A stretch of DNA of 34,080 bases. Source: Mycobacterium sp. (lineage in GTDB: Bacteria; Actinomycetota; Actinomycetes; Mycobacteriales; Mycobacteriaceae). Numbering within the stretch: the first letter of the stretch is position 1; every line of letters begins with the position of its first letter. Of this stretch, positions 7,232 through 15,374 are shown piece after piece. The stretch spans positions 1 to 34,080 of the forward strand of contig VEQY01000037.1 in the NCBI GenBank assembly GCA_018882965.1, in the 5' to 3' direction. A program made the position numbers and the translations under genes. The notes beneath the pieces are model-generated. The model did not search any database. It saw only the letters and a program-made list of their open reading frames with translations, and was not told the origin of the DNA.

Positions 7232-8221
7232 TCAGCGCTCGTGTTGGTCGACGAGGACGGCTCCGTCCGGTGTGTTGCCCAGCGTGTGCAGATCGGTGGA
7301 TTCACCGGCAGCCGTCATGCGGATGATCGCTGCGAGCTGGCCGGGTGCGTCGCATTGCACGTAGTGGTCGGCGCCGGGCACCACCCAGTAACGGCTGCGG
7401 CCCGGCTTGTCCCTGATGTAGGTCCGCCACACGTGGTCGGCCACCCGAAGCGGCGCGATCGCGTCGTGCAAGCCCCAGATGATCGTCGTATCGACCGGGA
7501 TCGCGGCCAGTGCCTCAAGCCAGCCCGTCTCGCCGCCCGCCCGCTCATGGAGGTATTGGATGGTGTCCGGCAGTACTGCCATCCCGTCGTTGTACGCCAA
7601 ACACTGTGCCAGCGCGGCGATCTCGGGATCGTCGGGGGTCCGCCGCGGCATGAACGCGCTTTGTCCCAGGCCCGCCGCCAGCATCTCCGGGGCTGTCGCC
7701 GCCGCGGTCTGCCGGCCCGTAGCGTCATCGAGCAGGGCGAGCTGGTAGGCCGTCAGATTGGCCAGCGGAAGGTAGATGTTCGCGTTCGTGACGAAGATGT
7801 CCAGGGGCAGCCTCGCCGGCTGCGAATCGGCCAGCATCCCCAAGGCGATGATGCCCACACTGCTGCCCCGATCGTGGGTCATCATGCGGTAGTCACCGAG
7901 CTGCCACACCTCGGTGATCAGGTGCACGAGCAGCCGGGCGTCGTCGTACAGCGAATAGCGGTACGGGGCCGGCGGCTTCTCCGAAAGCCCGTACCCGGGG
8001 AAGTCCACCGTGCAGATGTCGAACTCCGCGTCGAGTTCGCCGGCCAGTGCGGCGAAGTCGACGCTGGAGGTCGGGAAGCCGTGCACGAACACCAACCCCG
8101 GTGCGCCCGGGGTGCCGCTGCGTCGGCTGAAGAGCCGCACTTCCCGTCCGCCGTTCTCCGGTGTGGTCGACTGCCACCGGACCTCGGTCGCGCAACTCCG
8201 CCAGTGGGCGAGGACATCCAT
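7232..8221 (-). CDS. Alpha/beta hydrolase, Asp-nucleophile (haloalkane dehalogenase / epoxide hydrolase type), inserted in the sigM operon
   Basis: A 329-residue alpha/beta-hydrolase. HGFP at 47-50 forms the oxyanion region; the nucleophile elbow reads THDRGSS (115-121), with Asp117 where most esterases have Ser, as in haloalkane dehalogenases and epoxide hydrolases (typical HDWG). The likely acid is D253 (GLHDAI) and the base H286 (GADHY). A cap domain spans about 145-230. The substrate is unknown. The start is ATG 8221; only a weak GGCAGG precedes it. It sits 41 nt after sigM and 19 nt before the anti-sigma remnant, exactly where the anti-sigma N-terminal half should be, which suggests acquisition by insertion and replacement. 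Longer readings upstream run through sigM in another frame and are not coding. Confidence 0.85.
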   Translation of the reverse strand: MDVLAHWRSCATEVRWQSTTPENGGREVRLFSRRSGTPGAPGLVFVHGFPTSSVDFAALAGELDAEFDICTVDFPGYGLSEKPPAPYRYSLYDDARLLVHLITEVWQLGDYRMMTHDRGSSVGIIALGMLADSQPARLPLDIFVTNANIYLPLANLTAYQLALLDDATGRQTAAATAPEMLAAGLGQSAFMPRRTPDDPEIAALAQCLAYNDGMAVLPDTIQYLHERAGGETGWLEALAAIPVDTTIIWGLHDAIAPLRVADHVWRTYIRDKPGRSRYWVVPGADHYVQCDAPGQLAAIIRMTAAGESTDLHTLGNTPDGAVLVDQHER

Positions 8222-8262
8222 CCGGCCAGCCTGCCACGCGCCCGGAGGCGGCTGCCGAACGG

Positions 8263-8835
8263 TCAGGCGAGATGGGCGAGCAGCACCGCGAGCCGGGCCC
8301 TGGCCCGGGCCCGCCGGCTCTTCACCGTGCCCTCGGCGACGCCGAGCAGTGCGGCGGCCTCGCTCACCGAGTAGCCCAGCATGTCGACGGCCAGGACGGC
8401 GGCGCGCTGGCCGGCGGGTAGCCGCATCAGGGCGCGCCGGACCGTGATCGCGGTGTCGATTTCGCCGCTCCGGTCGCCGATCGGGCCCGGCTCGTCCGGC
8501 AGTACCGTCGTCGGGCGCAGCGCGGCGCGCCGCCGCCGGTCGGTGCAGGCATTGACGACGATGCGATGCAGCCAACTGCCGACTGCGGCGTCGCGCCGAA
8601 AGGTTCCCGCGGCACGGTGCACCGAGAGCAGGGCGTCCTGGAGTGCGTCCTCGGCCTCCTCGGCGCTGGTGCTGCGCAGCCGGGCCAGCCGGTGCAGTGC
8701 CGGGCCGTGGCGGCTGAGCAATCGCTCGAAGGCGACGCGGTCGCCGGAGGCGTGGGCGGCCAGCAGTTCGGCGTCGCTGAGGCGCTGCGAATCCGGCACG
8801 GCCCGGACAGTAGCCAGCGCGAGGCCGCGCGGCAC
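8263..8835 (-). CDS. sigM: ECF RNA polymerase sigma factor SigM
   Basis: A 190-residue ECF sigma factor. Region 2 (about 33-105) includes DALQDALLSVHR (-10 recognition helix) and SWLHRIVVNACTDRRRR; region 4 (about 128-185) has the helix-turn-helix LLGVAEGTVKSRRARARARL. In M. tuberculosis SigM positively affects ESX-family genes (esxE/esxF, esxT/esxU). GTG 8835 follows GAAGG (8844-8840) only 4 nt away and 7 nt after the murJ stop; GTG 8799 would give 178 residues without a ribosome site. The protein ends LLAHLA, shorter than the C-terminus I remember for the M. tuberculosis protein, so the rearrangement that removed the anti-sigma N-terminus may also have trimmed the sigM 3' end. Confidence 0.92.
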   Translation of the reverse strand: MPRGLALATVRAVPDSQRLSDAELLAAHASGDRVAFERLLSRHGPALHRLARLRSTSAEEAEDALQDALLSVHRAAGTFRRDAAVGSWLHRIVVNACTDRRRRAALRPTTVLPDEPGPIGDRSGEIDTAITVRRALMRLPAGQRAAVLAVDMLGYSVSEAAALLGVAEGTVKSRRARARARLAVLLAHLA

Positions 8836-8842
8836 TTCACCT

Positions 8843-11800
8843 TCAGGATGCGGCGCGCACGGTGATCTCGGAGACGTCCACCTGGTTCTTACCGGCCGTC
8901 TTGCCCAGCGTCGAGATCCACACCAGCAGGTTGGAGGTGGGCGCGGCGCTGGGGACGGCGATGGTGTTCGAGCCGGGCTTGAGCTCGGTCGGCGGGGTCA
9001 GCTCCTGGGTGCTCTCCAGATTGGCGGGGTCGGGGGTCGAGGCGGACCGGATCTGCACCTTGGTGCCCGAACTGGACAGTGTGATCGAGACGTTGCCGAC
9101 CACCGTGGGCTGCGGCAGCTGCAGCATCAGACCCACCCCGTTCTTGAAGTCGGGGAACGGCACCGTGTCGGAATAGGTGTCGGTCGGCCAGGCCGTCGTC
9201 GGGTCACCGTCGATCGCACGACCGGCGAGCTCGGGTGCGTCAGCCCCGCCGTCCGGTGAGAACACAGTTGCCGCAACGGGTTTCACGATCTCCCCGGTCG
9301 CGGTCTCCGTCGTCGTCGGCGTGGTGGTGTTCAGCCCGAGCTGATCGCCCCGCAGACCGCCGCCGACGTCCCCGAAGATCCGGTTGAGCAGCGATGCCAG
9401 CACCACAAGTGCGACAAGAAGGATCGCCGCACCGGCGGTGATGCCGATCAGCAGGTTGCGGCGGCGCAGGGCGAGCGCGGCGGCCCCGTCCGGTGGCGGG
9501 GCGGGCGGTGCGGGGGCGGCCGGCTCGATCTGGACCGTGCGATCGGCCGCGGCGGTGGCCTGCCGCAACAGGTTCGCCAGTGTCGCCGCGGTCGTGATGC
9601 CGGCGCTCGGCTGAACCGCACGCACTGCCGCCGCCGAGATCTGGAAGGGGATCGCGGCGTTGATCGCATGCGGCTCGATCGGCGCACCCGAGGGGTCGGT
9701 GGTGGTCGGGGCCAGGCCACTGGGGGTGCCCGTTTCGGGCAGCGGCCACCGGTCGACCAGCAGCGCGTAGAGCGCTGCCCCGATCCCGCGCACGTCGTCC
9801 TCGGGAGTGGCCGCAGCGGTCGTGGCGGGGAAGGCCAGCACCACGTCGCCTTCGACGCTGACCCTGATGCGGCTCGGGTGGTCGATCGACAGGGCTACCC
9901 CGGCCTGGTGGGCCTCCTCGGCCGCGGTGGCCAGCGACTGGACGGCGCGGGCCCCGCCCATCGCCGATGGTGAGGTGTCGGCGACCTCCTTGAGCGATCC
10001 GCCCCGGATCCACTCCGCCACCACCAGCCCGCCGGATCCGGCGGTGGTGACGTCGAGGATGCGGGCCAGGCCCGGTCGTTCGATGCGGCTGAGCTTGAGT
10101 GTGCGCCCCAGTATCGCCTCGACCTCGGCGTCGGGCAGCCGACCCTCGGGGTCGATCAGGGTCAGCGCCACCTGCCGGCCCAGCGCGGTGTCGCGGGCCT
10201 GCCAGAACTGCAGACCTGGCGGGCCGCCGTGGAAGACCAGCAGCCGATAGCGGCCCTCGGCCACACTGCCGCCGGGCACCGGCACGGTGTCGGCGCGGGC
10301 GGCGTGGCGGGCACCGGAGCGAACCGGCGGCGCGGAGAGGTCGGGGCCGGGGCCCGGTCTGACGTCCGGCTGGAAATCGTCGGCGGCATGTCGCGGCACC
10401 CGCCCGGTCTGCCCCGTCGGCCCGGTCTGCCCCGTCGGCCCCGACGCCGTCGGCTCCAGAGGCGTACCCGGAGGCTGGTCGCTCAGCTGCGGTCCTTTCC
10501 CCGTGTCGGTCCGGACAGGCGCGGTCCGGGGCTCGGTGAACGCCGACGGTCCGCCGGAATCAGGGTACGTGACCGGGACCCGCACAGAGGGTTGCGCGGG
10601 CGCGTGCCGGGCCCGCGCCAGCCGGCGCGACACGGCCGCCCGCGCGGCCAGCGCGTCGGGCACCCGCGCCGCCAGCAGCACCCCGGCGACGATCGGCGCC
10701 ATGATCGCCGCCAGCACGATCAGCCGCAGCATCGATCCGGCGCCGCCGTGCTCGTCGGTCAACGCGGCCAGGCCCAGCAGCCGATCGAGGCCCGCGGCAG
10801 TCAGCCCGGCCAGCGTCGCGGCCACCAGGGTGACGACGATCGTCCGGTTCGCCCCGGCGTCGAGCAGCCCGCCACCGCCCACCGGTGCGGATGGCCGACC
10901 CAGTGACCGGCGCAGCAGCAGGTGCCCGAGGATCGCACCGACCAGGAAGCCCAGCCCGTTGGCGGTGCCCAGGTACCCGGCGACCAGTTCGGGATCGGCG
11001 GTCAGATGCGGGGCGGCCAGTGACGCCGCGATCTTGGTGGCGGTGATTGCGACGATGATCAGGATCGGGGTCCAGGGCTGCTCGCGGGCGTAGAACACCC
11101 GCAGTTGCACGAGCACCAGCGCGTAGGGGATCAGGGTGAAGGCTGACAGCGCGATGGCCCGGCCGAGGTAGCCGGCGTCCACCGAGCCGAAGTTTCCGTA
11201 GGCGAACAGCGCGCTGCCGATCGCCGGACCGGCGACGGTCATCAGCGCCACCACCGGGATCAGCGTCACCATCGTCAGCCGGGTGGCCAGCGACAGATCG
11301 GCGCGCACCGCCGGAAGATCCTCGGCGGCCGCGTTGCGGCTCAGCCGCGGCATCACCACCGTCAGCACGGTCACCCCGATGATGCCGAACGGCAGCATCA
11401 GCACCATCCAGGTGTAGTTGTAGATGGCCGGACCCGACGCCGCCGCCGTACTGGCGATCTGATTGCTCACCACCAGGCCGAGCTGGCTGATCAACACGTA
11501 GAGCACCATCGCCGCCGCCATCGTGCCGAAGCGCCTGAGGCGCGCGTCGATTCCCAGCAGCGGACGTAGTGAGATCCGCTCGGCGCGGATGGCGATCAGC
11601 AGCACCGCCGCCTGAGCGACGACCCCCAAGGTGGTCCCGACGCCGAGCACCAGAAGCTTCGCGTTACCCATCTCCACCGGGTTGACCGACAGCTCGCCCG
11701 GCACGATGAGGTACAGCCCGAGCGTGGCGATCGCAACGATGTTGTTGACCACCGGCGCCCACGCCGGCGGCCCGAACACGTTGCGGTTGTTCAGGATCGC

Positions 11801-12283
11801 CATGAACACCGACGACAAGCCGTAGAAGATCACCTGCGGCAGCAGCAGGTAGGCGAACGCCGTCGTGAGCGGTTGGTTGACCTGGGGATCACTGCCCAGC
11901 ATCAGCCGCACCAGCAGCGGGGCGGCGATGATCGACAGCGTCGTCGCGACCACCAGCACCGTCGTGGCCAGGGTGACCAGCCGCCGCACGAACGCCTCGC
12001 CGCCGTCGGGGTCGTCGCGCTCGGCACGCGCGAGTACCGGCACGAAGATGGCGGTGAAGGTGGCCTCGAGTACCAGTGCCGCGATCATGTTGGGCAACTG
12101 ATTGGCCACCGAGAACGCGCTCGACAGCGCCGCACCGAGGATCGCCGCCAGTAGCACGATCCGCGCGAAGCCGGTCAGCCGGCTGACCAGGGTGGCCAGC
12201 GCCATGCCCCAGGAGCGCGACACCACCGCGGCGTCGGACAACTCCGCGCGGGCGGTGCCGGCCGGCTGCTGCGGGGCTGTCAC
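8843..12283 (-). CDS. murJ: Lipid II flippase MurJ (MviN) fused to pseudokinase and extracytoplasmic domain
   Basis: An 1146-residue mycobacterial MurJ. Residues about 22-545 carry the multi-helix MVF flippase core (RLTGFARIVLLAAIL, NQLPNMIAAL). A Pro/Gly-rich linker (about 560-670) contains the repeat GPTGQTGPTGQTG. A kinase-like domain (about 676-905) lacks the ATP lysine (VALTLI), HRD and DFG motifs, so it is a pseudokinase. A single helix (about 943-967) and an extracytoplasmic discoidin-like domain (about 1000-1146) follow. Thr916 (RTVQIE) is a candidate for the PknB-phosphorylated residue bound by FhaA in M. tuberculosis MviN; that equivalence is inference. GTG 12283 overlaps the upstream stop as GTGA; the longer frame to 13945 is a shadow of the neighbouring gene. 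Confidence 0.95.
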   Translation of the reverse strand: MTAPQQPAGTARAELSDAAVVSRSWGMALATLVSRLTGFARIVLLAAILGAALSSAFSVANQLPNMIAALVLEATFTAIFVPVLARAERDDPDGGEAFVRRLVTLATTVLVVATTLSIIAAPLLVRLMLGSDPQVNQPLTTAFAYLLLPQVIFYGLSSVFMAILNNRNVFGPPAWAPVVNNIVAIATLGLYLIVPGELSVNPVEMGNAKLLVLGVGTTLGVVAQAAVLLIAIRAERISLRPLLGIDARLRRFGTMAAAMVLYVLISQLGLVVSNQIASTAAASGPAIYNYTWMVLMLPFGIIGVTVLTVVMPRLSRNAAAEDLPAVRADLSLATRLTMVTLIPVVALMTVAGPAIGSALFAYGNFGSVDAGYLGRAIALSAFTLIPYALVLVQLRVFYAREQPWTPILIIVAITATKIAASLAAPHLTADPELVAGYLGTANGLGFLVGAILGHLLLRRSLGRPSAPVGGGGLLDAGANRTIVVTLVAATLAGLTAAGLDRLLGLAALTDEHGGAGSMLRLIVLAAIMAPIVAGVLLAARVPDALAARAAVSRRLARARHAPAQPSVRVPVTYPDSGGPSAFTEPRTAPVRTDTGKGPQLSDQPPGTPLEPTASGPTGQTGPTGQTGRVPRHAADDFQPDVRPGPGPDLSAPPVRSGARHAARADTVPVPGGSVAEGRYRLLVFHGGPPGLQFWQARDTALGRQVALTLIDPEGRLPDAEVEAILGRTLKLSRIERPGLARILDVTTAGSGGLVVAEWIRGGSLKEVADTSPSAMGGARAVQSLATAAEEAHQAGVALSIDHPSRIRVSVEGDVVLAFPATTAAATPEDDVRGIGAALYALLVDRWPLPETGTPSGLAPTTTDPSGAPIEPHAINAAIPFQISAAAVRAVQPSAGITTAATLANLLRQATAAADRTVQIEPAAPAPPAPPPDGAAALALRRRNLLIGITAGAAILLVALVVLASLLNRIFGDVGGGLRGDQLGLNTTTPTTTETATGEIVKPVAATVFSPDGGADAPELAGRAIDGDPTTAWPTDTYSDTVPFPDFKNGVGLMLQLPQPTVVGNVSITLSSSGTKVQIRSASTPDPANLESTQELTPPTELKPGSNTIAVPSAAPTSNLLVWISTLGKTAGKNQVDVSEITVRAAS
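10403..10438. repeat. Perfect 18-bp tandem repeat (2 copies) in the murJ linker
   Basis: The unit CCCGGTCTGCCCCGTCGG occurs at 10403-10420 and again at 10421-10438 without mismatch. It is in frame and encodes the GPTGQT units of the cytoplasmic linker between the flippase core and the pseudokinase, so copy number can change linker length without breaking the gene. Confidence 0.9.
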
Positions 12284-14535
12284 GCGTCGATCTCCGCGGG
12301 ATGGCGAGGCCGGTCGAGGTCGGCGCGGTCGGGCTGGCCGCGGAAGCGGTGGTAGAGCCGGCGTCCCACCAGCAGCGCCAGAATGCTGCCGCCGGCCAGC
12401 GTGATCGCGAACAGCAGCTTGCCGTAGGCGTTGGAGTGCACCGACAGCCGGACCGGTTCGCCCAGCTGCAGGCCGTCGGGGGTGCGCAGGGTGACGTCGA
12501 CGGCGACGCGCCGGCTCAGGTGCACCTCCACCGGAACCTTCAGCGGCAGGTAGCCCGGCGGCACCTCCTGCTCGCCGATGTCGGTCACCGTCATCCCGGC
12601 CGGTGCGACCACCTGCAGGCGCACCCTGATCGGGACGGCGAGGTCGTTGCGCAACGCCAGCGGCAGCGCGCTGCGCTCGGTGGCCAGCGTGTAGGAACCG
12701 CCGGGGTTGACCACGGTCACCGCCCGGAACAGATCCTCGACTGTTCTGCCGACCACGGACAGGCGCTGGCGGGCGAGCTCGTTGCGGATGTCGGGTGCCT
12801 CGGTCTGGCTCAGTGCCCGCAGCATGTCCTCGCGCAGCGGGGCGGTGTACTGGGTGCCGGTCAGCCCGGTACGGGTGTCGGTGGTCAGCGCCACGCCCAG
12901 GCCCGCCAGCCGGCCCAGTGGACCGGTGATGGCGGCGATCACCGCGTCGTCGAAGCCGCCGCGCACATCGGCGGGCAGTTCCGGTGCGGGGTCGGCCGGT
13001 CCCGCCGCCGCCGCCTCGGTGAGCAGAGCGCTCAGCGGACGCGGGGTCGCCAGCCCGGACCGGATCGCGTTGGCCAGCGCGGTCAGGATCGCCCGGGCGT
13101 CGTCGGGCTGCGGGCTCCACTTCAGCGGCGGCAGCAGGATCTGCTGGCGCGGTTCGGCGCCGGGCTGCAGGCCGCGCCACAGCACCGCGGCGACGGCGTC
13201 CTGGCGGCGGGCCACCGTGGAATCCCGGTCGACCGGGGCCGACAGCGCGGGGTCCAGATAGCTGGGCAGGCTGGGGTCGGTCCCCACCCCGGCCAGCGCC
13301 GCACCCACCGCGGGATCGAATGGCGCCAGCACGACCTGCGACGAGATCCGCTGGGGCGCAGGCTGTTCCGCCGCTGCAATGACGACGGTGGGATCCTGGC
13401 TCTCGAGCAGTTCGGCGGCCGGCGCGGTCAGCGGGGCGTCGCCCAGGACGGTGCCACCGCGCGCCGAGAGCACCCCGAGGATGCCGTCGACGATGTCGCC
13501 GCCCCTGGTCGCCGCCGCACTGAGGCCCGGGTCGCCGACCCTGCGCAGCGCCCCCAGATCGGCTTGCGCGTACGGGGTGGCGATCACGCACATCCGCTTG
13601 GCCAGGCCGCGCAACCGCTCCAGCCACGCGGTGGCCGCGGCCTGACCGGAACCTGGCTTGGTGGCGGTACCCAGACCGTCGGGCGAATCGGACACCACAT
13701 AGCCGGCGGTCATGGCGTTGACGGTGACGAGAAGGTCGGGATCGACCGCCAGGCACAGCGCGCGGTCCACGCCGCTCTCCGAATCGATCGCCCCCGGACT
13801 GGTGGCGAACTCCGCGGCGGCGAGCAAGGTGTCCAGCCGGCCCCCGGTGGCCAGCGACACCGCCAGGTCGTCGTTCATCAGGCGCACCGGGGTGGTGCCG
13901 CCCGGCTGGCCGGGGGCCAGCCGCGGCCTGTCGGCCAGCGGCCACAGCATGGTCGTGGCGACCGGGCGGGTGGTGTCGGGGGCGACCACGTCGGTCAGCG
14001 GGTTCGCCGACGCGTCGCCGGACGGCACCCCGGTGACCGGCAGCAGCAGGCGGGCGTCGTCGAGGCGGGCCGGCTCGCCGTAGTCGGGTGTGCCGTTGAG
14101 GTTGACCAGCAGCGGGTAGACACCCGGGCTCTGCACGCCCAGGGAGGCCGGCGGGCCCGGCCGGATCGGCGCGGTGAGCGTGAACCCGGACGCCTGCCCG
14201 CGATCGAGTTCGGTTGCGACGGAGGTGAATTCACCCACCGGCTCGAAGGGGGTGCCGTCAGCCGGATCGAGGCTGGTGCGCAGAGCCGGTGCCGACTCCA
14301 CCGGAGCGGCCCGCTCCAGCCGGACGACCACGTCGCGAACCGGGCGGTCGCCGACGTTGGTCACGGTCCCGGTGACGGTGACGACGGGATCGCTGGAGGT
14401 GGTGACGATGTCGGGGGTGACGCTGTCGATGCGGACCCGCAGGAACTCCGGCGCGCCCGGTTCGGCGGCGGCGGGCGGGCCCAGCAACGGCAGCAGCACG
14501 GCGAGTGAGGCAGCGACCCGCACCAGCACAGTCAC
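12280..14535 (-). CDS. Secreted, membrane-anchored DUF6049 protein (Rv3909-like)
   Basis: A 751-residue envelope protein of unknown function. A cleavable signal peptide (about 1-24, cleavage near PPAAA|EP) is followed by a large extracytoplasmic region with beta-sandwich-like segments (for example [23 protein letters not shown] near the N-terminus), a single membrane helix at about 705-725 ([18 protein letters not shown]) and a short basic cytoplasmic tail. This type-I topology places it beside the MurJ periplasmic domain, and the conserved linkage to murJ suggests a joint role in cell-wall assembly (inference). The GTG start at 14535 overlaps the mutT4 stop codon (GTGA), and its own stop overlaps the murJ start the same way. 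Confidence 0.9.
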   Translation of the reverse strand: MTVLVRVAASLAVLLPLLGPPAAAEPGAPEFLRVRIDSVTPDIVTTSSDPVVTVTGTVTNVGDRPVRDVVVRLERAAPVESAPALRTSLDPADGTPFEPVGEFTSVATELDRGQASGFTLTAPIRPGPPASLGVQSPGVYPLLVNLNGTPDYGEPARLDDARLLLPVTGVPSGDASANPLTDVVAPDTTRPVATTMLWPLADRPRLAPGQPGGTTPVRLMNDDLAVSLATGGRLDTLLAAAEFATSPGAIDSESGVDRALCLAVDPDLLVTVNAMTAGYVVSDSPDGLGTATKPGSGQAAATAWLERLRGLAKRMCVIATPYAQADLGALRRVGDPGLSAAATRGGDIVDGILGVLSARGGTVLGDAPLTAPAAELLESQDPTVVIAAAEQPAPQRISSQVVLAPFDPAVGAALAGVGTDPSLPSYLDPALSAPVDRDSTVARRQDAVAAVLWRGLQPGAEPRQQILLPPLKWSPQPDDARAILTALANAIRSGLATPRPLSALLTEAAAAGPADPAPELPADVRGGFDDAVIAAITGPLGRLAGLGVALTTDTRTGLTGTQYTAPLREDMLRALSQTEAPDIRNELARQRLSVVGRTVEDLFRAVTVVNPGGSYTLATERSALPLALRNDLAVPIRVRLQVVAPAGMTVTDIGEQEVPPGYLPLKVPVEVHLSRRVAVDVTLRTPDGLQLGEPVRLSVHSNAYGKLLFAITLAGGSILALLVGRRLYHRFRGQPDRADLDRPRHPAEIDA

Positions 14536-15287
14536 GCCCCTGGACCGCCGCCGTTCGCCCGCGGGTCGCCGGACGCGTGATCGGGAGGCCGGTAGCGGCT
14601 GCGGGAATGGGTCTGTGGGCGCCGGCGGGGTTCGCCCGGCGGCACCGGTGGCAGCGCGGCCGGACCGTCGGTCTGCAGCCGGTCGATGAGTTCGTGCGCC
14701 AACCGCGCCAGCCGGCGCTCGTCGGCGTAGGCCAGCCGGCGCGGAAGCTCGGCGACAGGCACCCACGCCACCTCACTCACCTCGACGTCGGCGTCGCACA
14801 ACTCGCCGCCGGAGAACCGCATCAGATAGTGGTGCACGGTCTTGTGAACGCGGCGGTCCTCGGTGACGAACCAGTAGTCGATGCTGCCCAGGGCGGTCAG
14901 CACGTGCGCGTGAATGCCGGTCTCCTCGGCGACCTCTCGGATGGCGGTCTGCTCGGCGGTCTCGCCCTGCTCGATGTGGCCCTTGGGCAGCGACCACAGC
15001 GTCCGGCCGCGGCGGTCGACGCGCCCGATCAATGCCGCCATCTGCTCGTCGCGGGGTTTGTCGATGCCGTCGATCACCAGTCCGCCGGCGGAGGTTTCGT
15101 GGACCGTGCGCAGCTGCCCGGCCGGTCCGCGCCGCGGCTTCACCGGAGCGATCTTCGCGGCGGCCGGCGTGACCTGGGTCGGGGTCTCCGGCTGGGCAAG
15201 CGGGCCCCCGTCGGGCTGGCCGGCCACGCGCCGTCCGCGGCGCCGTCCGCGGCGCCGTCGTGGTTTGGCCTGTTCGCCCTCCGACAC
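14532..15287 (-). CDS. mutT4: Nudix hydrolase MutT4
   Basis: A 251-residue Nudix protein. A basic low-complexity N-terminus ([12 protein letters not shown]) and linker (about 1-60) precede the Nudix domain, whose box [22 protein letters not shown] fits GX5EX7REUXEEXGU. The C-terminal tail (about 210-251) is Arg/Pro-rich and unstructured. MutT-type enzymes remove oxidised or non-canonical nucleotides; the exact substrate of MutT4 is not settled. The start is GTG 15287, with TACTAT 7 nt upstream, indicating leaderless transcription. It heads the chain mutT4 / DUF6049 / murJ / sigM on the minus strand, joined by GTGA overlaps, and diverges from pcnA. Confidence 0.92.
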   Translation of the reverse strand: MSEGEQAKPRRRRGRRRGRRVAGQPDGGPLAQPETPTQVTPAAAKIAPVKPRRGPAGQLRTVHETSAGGLVIDGIDKPRDEQMAALIGRVDRRGRTLWSLPKGHIEQGETAEQTAIREVAEETGIHAHVLTALGSIDYWFVTEDRRVHKTVHHYLMRFSGGELCDADVEVSEVAWVPVAELPRRLAYADERRLARLAHELIDRLQTDGPAALPPVPPGEPRRRPQTHSRSRYRPPDHASGDPRANGGGPGA

Positions 15288-15294
15288 CCAAGCG

Positions 15295-15300
15295 ATAGTA
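15295..15300 (-). promoter_or_regulatory. -10 element of the mutT4-murJ-sigM operon (leaderless)
   Basis: TACTAT on the minus strand (15300 to 15295) fits the mycobacterial SigA -10 consensus TANNNT; 7 nt separate it from GTG 15287, so transcription should start at the start codon. No convincing -35 is visible. Confidence 0.65.
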
Positions 15301-15360
15301 GCTGGCAGGCACCGGCGTACCCGGCCCCCACTCGCCGCCGCCGCCGCGGAATCCGAGCAC

Positions 15361-15366
15361 TAGGCT
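15361..15366 (+). promoter_or_regulatory. -10 element of pcnA (leaderless)
   Basis: TAGGCT fits TANNNT and lies 8 nt before the pcnA GTG at 15375, pointing to a leaderless transcript. It forms a divergent pair with the mutT4 promoter 61 nt away. Confidence 0.6.
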
Positions 15367-15374
15367 CATCGGAC

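Noticed and set aside
12284..13945. Upstream extension of the murJ frame, about 554 codons
   Set aside because: It is low-complexity Arg/Gly/Ala sequence out of frame within the DUF6049 gene; the GTG at 12283 forms a GTGA overlap and gives the family N-terminus.
12301..14508. 735-codon plus-strand open frame opposite the DUF6049 gene
   Set aside because: Composition (Gly, Arg, Gln, His) is that of an antisense shadow; the minus strand has a signal peptide, a membrane helix and stop/start overlaps with both neighbours.
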